From Liolophura sinensis (taxonomy: Eukaryota; Mollusca; Polyplacophora; Chitonida; Chitonidae), in assembly GCF_032854445.1 (NCBI RefSeq), contig NC_088301.1, positions 11,094,281 to 11,158,280 of the forward strand: a DNA stretch of 64,000 nt, written 5' to 3'. Positions 56,503-64,000 of the stretch are shown in pieces. Position 1 is the first letter of the stretch. Each line of letters opens with the position of its first letter. Made by a program: the position numbers and the translations under genes. Below the pieces are notes generated by a model. The model did no database searches. It was not told the origin of the DNA and was given only the letters and a program-made list of their open reading frames with translations.

Positions 56503-59500
56503 GTAGAAGAAGAGGAATATCTGATCCAAGAACTGAAGAAAATTGAGCTGAGGAAAAAAGAACGAGAGAAGAAGACGCAGGACCTGCAGAAATTGATCAC
56601 AGCGGCTGACAGTAACAGCGAGAGCAGGAAGGGTGACAGGAAAGCCATTAAGAAGAAGCTACCTATTACACAGAAGTTCAGAGAACCCTCAAAGGTAGGG
56701 TGGGATAAAGACTTCTCAGAAAAGGATAATTTCAAGAGGGCCTGATGTAGAAAAACATTAAAGGTTTTGATCCTAAACTTTCAAGGTGACATCGTCACTA
56801 TGCATAAAAAGAAATTTTAGAAAATTCAACCCAAAATAATGCTTTCTCAGTGTTTTTGAGTCTGTGGATCAAAGAAATTTGAATGAACACTAAACTTTTT
56901 ATTGTTAAACCATCATATTTTTATTCAATTTACATTCCCCTTTTAATACAGCTTTATTAGTTTAAGAGCCCAGATGTTCTCCGAAACTAAAATATGTTCA
57001 GGCAGGGCTGTACAGGGCCTTAAAAAACTTGAAAAGCCCAGAAGATATAGATCAAGGAAGTCTTTTACTTCATAGTCCACATTTTGCTCAGGTATTCACA
57101 GGGTTAATTGCAAGTGCCTCCAATAGTACATGGATTGCCAAATGCAGTTTGCGATTTGAATGTCAAAGAACTCTGTAGTATATTTGTGCACAAACTCCCC
57201 ACAGTGTCTTTTACCACCACAATAATTTACTACTCTGCAATCCTTATGCACATGATAAACAGTGTTAGTTGTGAGAGTATAGGGATTTTGGCCTTTCTTG
57301 TTGATTTAATGGCAAGGTCATAGCACTATATAATTAGAGAATGATGTCTGTGTATGACAGTGTCAATCAATCTACATATTTGGGGTTTAGAGGTCAATAT
57401 TTGAAGGTATCACATGACCTGAACATTATGCAGTTTTACAACAGCTTAATCAGGCGAGTTACCGGTATTCTCTGAATCCCTTGTTCTAGTTTTTTGTTCC
57501 CTTTAATTACCATTATTTCTTTACACAGTCTGTTGTAAACCTCAATTTACCAGTCAGAGGCTGCTGATTTTGTGGTTTGAGGTAATTGGTGTGTGGAAAA
57601 GTACACTTTGCTGTTCTCATAGCAATGTTGTGTGTGTCTTTTACAGACAACCCCTGACACTACTGGAATAAAGTTCCCCGATCCCAAGCAGTCTGGTGTG
57701 TCCTTGAGGAGTCACAGGGTAAGTCCCTGGCGAGAAACGCTATGTTTAAGTACAACTGAGTACAACAATGAGTGTATAAATAGAGATAAGGCCACTCCAA
57801 TTTAATTTCGTGTTCAACACTATAAATGGAAAAATGGAATAAAACTGAAAACTCAGATTTTGTGATTTTTCTATTTTTCAAGGCTTTCCAATCATGTGAA
57901 TATGTCTTTAACAGGCAATTAATGGCCAATATAGTGTACATTTTCCAGCAGTTAGATCCTGTTTAAGTTTTACTTTTTGAATTTTTCTACCCTCCTCCAG
58001 CATTAAATAATGATTTATAAAAATATTCTGCTCGTAAAACATCATTTAAAATTGGCGTGGCCTGTTAAAGTATGCCACACTCCAATAATGTGATTCCTAA
58101 TCACTCATTGGTGCACACAATCACGAAAACAGCTGATTATGTATCTGTTTAAAGGCCATACAGCATAGTAAAATTGCTATGGGCTGAGTGATAGATTGGG
58201 ATTTGCAGACATCAACGTGCTTCCCACAATTTCTCAGTATCACGTTGTGTACTGTCAGTATGAACATTGCTGCGTACTTACCTGACAAAAGGCAGCGACT
58301 TACCGTGGGCCCTCCACTTTCCTCCAACTATAAACCAAATTGCTGACATATAAGTGAAAAATTCTTGAGTATATCAATGTAATAAATCAATCAGTCAGTT
58401 AGAATTGTCTGATGGGTGTTTTTGTAACAACAGATGAAGCTGCCAGCATCTGTGGGCCAGAAGAAGACTAAGGCCATTGAGCAGGTTCTGGAAGAGTTGG
58501 GTATAGGTAAGCAGGTTCTATATATCTGCATTTGCCAGGTCATAATACATTACCTTTAGTGACAAATCTTCCATTTCTGTACTCTGGTGGGAGGGGAGGA
58601 CAGTGTATGTACATGTACATGTATGTTTGTGTGCATATCCTTTTTCAGGCTATATCTCCAATATCTCCAGTTGTTTGTCATATCCAGTTTTAATTTTTTT
58701 GTGGATACATAGATACAGAGATGATGATGTGTCACAATTCACAATTGTTCATTTCTGCAGTTGCCATGGTAACCAGGTTGCCCTTTCCTTGATAATATCT
58801 ACTCCATATAAAGAGGAATATATTTGTTCTGGCATGCATTGGGCACACCTGAACCCTTATTTAAGTAGAATGTCATCCTACTTTCACGTGGGGAGGCCTG
58901 ACAGCAACCTGCGGATGGTCGTGTTATTTCCCCCGGGTTCTGCTCGGTTTCCTCCCACCACAATGCTGGTCATCGTCATATAAGTAAAATATTCTTGAGT
59001 ACTTTTTCCTCAGCTCGATTTTCTTCAGTTTTCAGCGTAAAACACCAATCAAATAAATAAATAAATCCTACCTTCCAAACAATCCTCAAAACACCTTTCT
59101 AAAGATTAACAGAACTAGAACAATGAGGTAAATCAGGAACTTAGTAATTGATGAAGTTTATTTATGCATTTGATTGATACAGTGTTGCTGGCATTGTGAC
59201 AAGCCTTCTATAATTTTTAAAATGACACGAGACTCCTGCGCGTAATGTGAAAATTACAAAGACATCACTTAGTGTGGAACAAAATGGGAATTTTTTAAAT
59301 CATAATTAAATAATTTTTTTGGATATCATGAGAAAATCTAAGACAATTTACAAGATTAGAATGATAAACATAAGTATATACCAGTGTTAAATTTCTCAAT
59401 GTATTTACAGTGTAGCTTTAATAGTACTAAATGTATCTCAGGTCTCAAAATTAATGGATGTCTGTCTGGACAGTTAGGGGGTATTAAAAGGAGTCTAATT

Positions 59501-61827
59501 TCATGCCTTGTATCTGTGTCTCACAGCTTAGTCAAATATTTCTTACAGAGTATAATCCCATGCCTACAGAGGAGATTGTGACAAATTTCAATGAGCTGCG
59601 CCAGGACATAGTCCTGTTGTACGAGTTGAAGCTGGCGTTGGCTAACTGTGAATATGAACTGCAGACATTGAAGCACAGACACGATACATTGGCACCCGGC
59701 AAGGTAAGTCCCGCAGGTGCTCTGTGCTGCAGTAAAGCATCCATACAGTTCTCCTGTTGATTTAACCACTTGTAGAACAAAAGAATATCATAGAATGAAA
59801 TAACCCGTGCTTATTGAACTTAAAACACTACAGAAAGAGGTATCAAGTTACAGTGAAGATGAAATAAAATAGCGGATTATAACAAGACAAGGTTTTAATA
59901 TAATATACTAGTACCTTAATTTTTTCTATTTTTTGGGACAGTTATTAGTGCCTAAAGCAGAATATTATATTTCTTTCCCAGTTTTTTGGTAAAGATACGA
60001 GCATGTTATTCATTAGATGGTCTAACCATGAGAGAAAAAAGAAACTAAATATTCCTGCTACAATTACATGTATACTAGCTGAAAAGAGCAGACCAGGTGT
60101 CTCAAAAAAAAAGAAATAAGGTAATACAATAATAAAATAGAAAAAAAATATGATTGAATGACCTACTGTGTTTTAGGCAAGAAAAATAGGCAACCGTTAC
60201 ATTTTGTAAGGAATAAATCTTTTTAACATTTCTGACTGTTGGGCTGTGATATGGCACGTTACTTCTTATCCAACCATAGTACTTGTATTTCGATACATTA
60301 CTGCGTGCATAAACTTAATACATACATGTACAATGTATAGAACATTCTTGTTTTTCAAGAAAAATGCAACAATGTATAAAGTCCTCAAACACACTACTGA
60401 ATTCTAAAAATATGTTTACATGTATAAACATCTTAATTTTCTTGTATAGCATCAAATACTTTCTTGTATAGCTTCAGATACTTTCTTGTATAGCATCAAA
60501 TACTTTCTTCTGTAGCATCATACTTTCTTGTATAGCATCAAATACTTTCTTGTATAGCTTCAGATACTTTCTTGTATAGCATCAAATACTTTCTTCTGTA
60601 GCATCAGATACTTTCTTGTATAGCATCAAATACTTTCTTCTGTAGCATCAGATACTTTCTTGTATAGCATCAAATACTTTCTTCTATAACATCAGATACT
60701 TTCTTATATAGCATCAAATACTTTCTTCTATAGCATCAGATACTTTCTTGCATAGCATCAAATACTTTCTTCTGTAGCATCAGATACTTTCTTGTATAGC
60801 ATCAAATACTTTCTTCTATAACATCAAATACTTTCTTGTATTTGAATTCTGAGATGGGCTTTTTGGTTCCGATTTACTGTCGCAGTACCTTTTTATAGAT
60901 AAAAGTAAAAATCCTGTGATGTCATTGACACTGTGCAGTATAAACCTGATTAATATAAAAGCCATTTTTAAAATCCAAGTATTGAAGTGCATTAAAAAGT
61001 GTCTTTAAAATGTGAAAGTATTTTTCTTTATATTATTTGATACAACTATCAGTGATGTGCCTGATGATTACTTCCTGTTTTTTATCTTTCTTTTTTCGTG
61101 TATGCTGTCCTTCCTTTTGGTTGAATTTTAACTGGCAGAACTGTTGCTACCCAAATTCCTCAGAAAGAGCAACTTTCAATGCAATTGATGCAACTTTTGA
61201 ATTTTGATTTTTGAGATAAAGCTACATTAATTGGGATGGCCTATCTCAGGGCTTCACAAAAAGTATAATGTTATCAGAATAATGCCCTCAGACTATGTTT
61301 GAATAAACGTTTTGCAAACTTGTGAAAATGTTGAAGAATCATAGTAATAACAGTCAAGTGTGCTTTTTCCAGATGCCAGACATAACAATCAAGACAGAGC
61401 CTGAAGAGACAATAAATGTGACCCCTATGACCCCTGACCCTGCAACAGGGGATTCCCCATCCAAGGTCAAGAAGCTTTCTGAGGCTATAGATGTGGTGGG
61501 CTCACCAGGAACACCCAACGTAAGTCTTCTTAATCTTATCTCTTGTGACTGAAAATTTTTTTTTCATTTATGGTATTCTTTGTTGTTCATTTTAGCACAG
61601 TAAATGAGTTGAAATTTTAGAATGTGGTGCCAAAGTTGCTCATGCTGATTTTTGTGTGCTGCCAACAACTCTGCGAGATTTATAATGATTTCGACCAAGA
61701 GCGAGTGTTGTACGTAGTAGGAAAATCCGAAAAACAATCAAATTTCTGTTTAATTTTCTTCCAGAGAAAACGAAAGGCTGCCATAGAACAGAGTAACATC
61801 ATGAAGAAAATCAAGCAGAAAGTTTAG
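56503..61827 (+). CDS. DMAP1: Partial second DMAP1 copy (exons 7-12)
   Basis: Exons: 56503-56694, 57647-57718, 58434-58506, 59549-59703, 61373-61519 and 61765-61827. They encode the last 233 residues, identical to the first copy. Six base differences in 702 coding bases, all silent: three in exon 7, one in exon 8, two in exon 10. All splice sites are intact. Exons 1-6, with the start codon and SANT-like domain, are absent because the copy begins at the gap, so as assembled it cannot encode DMAP1. Unchanged protein with silent and intronic drift fits an allele of a working gene better than a dead duplicate. Confidence 0.93.
58885..59067 (+). mobile_element. SINE family A in the second DMAP1 copy
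   Basis: Starts at CACGTGGGGAGGCCTGACAG, with ACCTGCGGATGGTCGTG and TTCCCCCGGGTTCTGCTCGG, then as in the first copy. The first copy has lost the 5' part of this element together with upstream DNA. Confidence 0.88.
60435..60846. repeat. 22-bp minisatellite, second copy, about 19 units
   Basis: Same alternating monomers as at 38,519 but some 260 bp shorter, with a private variant AGCTTCAGATACTTTC near its start. Confidence 0.95.
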
Positions 61828-62059
61828 TGTTGCTCAGAGATGTTGCTGATGTACAGACAGTGTAGTGTGGCTCAGAGACATTGCTGATGTATAGAAAGTT
61901 TAGTGTTGATCAGAGACATTGCTGATGTAGACAGTTTACTGTTGCTCAGAGACATTGCTGATGTACAGACAGACTGACATCTTTTCTGCACACAGTTGTA
62001 CAGGACTCCTTGTAATAGCTGACACTGTGGGGTGACTTCAACACTGAGCATGTGCTATG

Positions 62060-64000
62060 GGTAAAGTGATATCACAAGATTCATTGCTGGAGAAGTCAAA
62101 ATTTTGGGCATGGTGATATCAGGAGCCTCATTGCAGGAGCAGTACTCACTTTGGGTACGAGGATATCAGGAGCCTCATAGCTGGAACTGTCTTCGCTTTG
62201 GTCATAGTGATATCAGGAGCCTCATTGCTGGAGCTGTCTTTGTTTTGGTCATAGTGATATCAGGAGCCTCATGGCAGGAGCTGTACTCACTTTGGGCACG
62301 GTGATATCAGGAGCCTCATAGCTGGAACTGTCTTCACTTTGGTCATAGTGATATCAGGAGCCTCATTGCTGGAGCTGTCTTTGTTTTGGTCATAGTGATA
62401 TCAGGAGCCTCATTACTGGAGCTGTCTTCACTTTGAGGACAGCGGTATCAGCAGCCTCATTGCAGGAGCAGTACTCACTTTGGGCACGGTGATATCAGGA
62501 GCCTTGGCTCAGTTGGTTAGTGCACTAGCGCAGCGTAATGACCCAGGAGTCTCTCACCAATGCGGTCGCTGTGAGTTCAAGTCCAGCTCATGCTGGCTTT
62601 CTCTCCAGCCGTATGTGGGAAGGTCTGTCAGCTACCTGCGGATGGTCGTGGGTTTCCCCCGGGCTCTGCCCAGTTTCCACCCACCATAATGCTGGCCGCC
62701 ATCATATAAGTGAAATATTCTTGAGTACGGCGTAAAACACCAATCAAAAAAAAAAAAGGATATCAGGAGCCTCATTACTGGAGCTTTCTTCACTTGCTCA
62801 TTGTGACATTGTTATGGAGCAGCAATCACTCTGGGCTCGGTGATATCAGTAGCCTCATTTCTGGAGCAGCACTCACTCTGTGCACAGTGATATCAGTGGC
62901 CTCATTTCTGGAGCAGCACTCACTCTGAGCACGGTGATATCAGTAGCCTCATTTCTGGAGCAGTACTCGCTTTGGGTACGATGATATCAGTGGCCTTATT
63001 GCTGGAGCAGTCTTCACTTTGGTCATAGTGATATCAGGAGCCTCATTGTTGTAGCTGTCTTCACTTTGGTCATGGTGATATAGGGGCCTTTTTGCTGGGC
63101 TGTCTTCACTTCGGTCATAGTGATATCAGCAACATCATTTGCTGAGCAGTCTTCAGTTTGGGCACAGTGATATCAGTAGCCTAATTGCTGAAGCAATCTT
63201 TACTTTGGCCACAGTGATATCAGCAGCAGTATTGCTGGAATAGTACTCAGTTTGGGCACAGTGATATCAGTAGCCTAATTGCTGAAGCAGTCTTTACTTT
63301 GGCCACAGTGATATCAGCAGCAGTATTGCTGGAATAGTACTCAGTTTGAGCACAGTGATATCAGTAGCCTAATTGCTGAAGCAATCTTTACTTTGGCCAC
63401 AGTGATATCAGCAGCAGTATTGCTGGAATAGTACTCAGTTTGAGCACAGTGATATCAGTAGCCTAACTGCTGAAGCAATCTTTACTTTGGCCACAGTGAT
63501 ATCAGCAGCAGTATTGCTGGAATAGTACTCAGTTTGGGCACAGTGATATCAGTAGCCTAATTGCTGAAGCAATCTTTACTTTGGCCACAGTGATATCAGC
63601 AGCAGTATTGCTGGAATAGTACTCAGTTTGAGCACAGTGATATCAGTAGCCTAATTGCTGAAGCAGTCTTTACTTTGGCCACAGTGATATCAGCAGCAGT
63701 ATTGCTGGAATAGTACTCAGTTTGAGCACAGTGATATCAGTAGCCTAACTGCTGGAGTAATCTTTACTTTGGCCACAGTGATATCAGCAGCAGCATTGCT
63801 GGAATAGTACTCAGTTTGGGCACAGTGATATCAGTAGCCTAACTGCTGGAGTAATCTTTACTTTGGCCACAGTGATATCAGCAGCAGTATTGCTGGAATA
63901 GTACTCAGTTTGAGCACAGTGATATCAGTAGCCTAATTGCTGAAGCAGTCTTTACTTTGGCCACAGTGATATCAGCAGCAGTATTGCTGGAATAGTACTC
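62060..64000. repeat. 47/94-bp satellite, second copy, continuing past the window
   Basis: Same monomers as at 40,378. The 94-bp alternation is established from about 63,140 and still runs at the last base. Monomer order differs from the first copy in places, and it is interrupted once by a SINE. Confidence 0.95.
62504..62758 (+). mobile_element. SINE family A, full length, young, with target-site duplication
   Basis: Complete tRNA-like head (TTGGCTCAGTTGGTTAGTGC, GTGAGTTCAAGTCCAGCTCA), body close to the family consensus, and an A-rich tail. Flanked by the 13-bp direct repeat GATATCAGGAGCC at 62,491-62,503 and 62,759-62,771, a piece of the satellite monomer. It is absent from the first copy of the satellite. 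Confidence 0.96.

Larger units (their letters stand above)
56143..64000. repeat. Second copy of the 34,374-42,061 region
   Basis: Collinear with the first copy from its very first base (TATAAAATTGAAGATTTGAC equals 34,374 onward), through DMAP1 exons 7-12, introns, the 22-bp array and into the satellite. About 2-3% substitutions in a compared intron stretch. Indels include a ~25-bp loss near 57,230, ~190 bp present near 58,747-58,939 but absent from the first copy, a shorter 22-bp array, and an extra SINE at 62,504. Allelic haplotype or mis-join is the favoured reading. Confidence 0.95.

Overview
The window looks like nuclear DNA of a marine lophotrochozoan, most probably a mollusc. Genes are split by GT-AG introns and lie in AT-rich DNA packed with minisatellites. 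More than fifteen copies of one tRNA-derived SINE are present, and their body and AAATAAATAAATA tail resemble molluscan SINEs. There are no operons, bacterial signals, CRISPR arrays or rRNA/tRNA genes. The species call is inference; no search could be run.

Layout. 1-18,580 has no gene I can support. It holds SINEs, a GC-rich foldback element (10,067-10,255) and tandem arrays, including a 2.1-kb array of a ~29-bp unit (14,293-16,400). 18,585-26,060 (minus) is a complete 11-exon gene for a 604-residue mitochondrial carboxyltransferase of the methylcrotonoyl-CoA carboxylase beta type (MCCC2-like), with unusual changes in its C-terminal active-site segments. 27,662-40,179 (plus) is a complete 12-coding-exon DMAP1 gene (469 residues), head-to-head with the first gene. 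A 47/94-bp satellite follows it (40,378-42,061).

42,062-55,942 holds more SINEs, a palindromic 27-bp array (45,200-45,945), and at least four minus-strand exons of a gene I do not recognise. A decayed Ty3/gypsy-type LTR retrotransposon (49,733-53,755) sits in one of that gene's introns. A run of exactly 200 N (55,943-56,142) follows. Immediately after it comes a second, partial copy of the DMAP1 region (exons 7-12, introns and satellite), a few percent diverged, running to the window end. All six coding differences between the copies are synonymous. The copy starts at the gap edge in mid-intron, so an unmerged haplotype or mis-joined contig is more likely than a true tandem duplication.

The two well-supported genes are unrelated in function: mitochondrial acyl-CoA carboxylation versus NuA4/SRCAP chromatin remodelling. 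They share only a ~1.6-kb divergent intergenic region. I see no gene cluster forming a new multi-gene system. The most interesting points are the altered carboxyltransferase, the paired DMAP1 copies (which expose a recent SINE insertion and minisatellite length change), several hairpin-bearing repeats, and small inverted-repeat elements.
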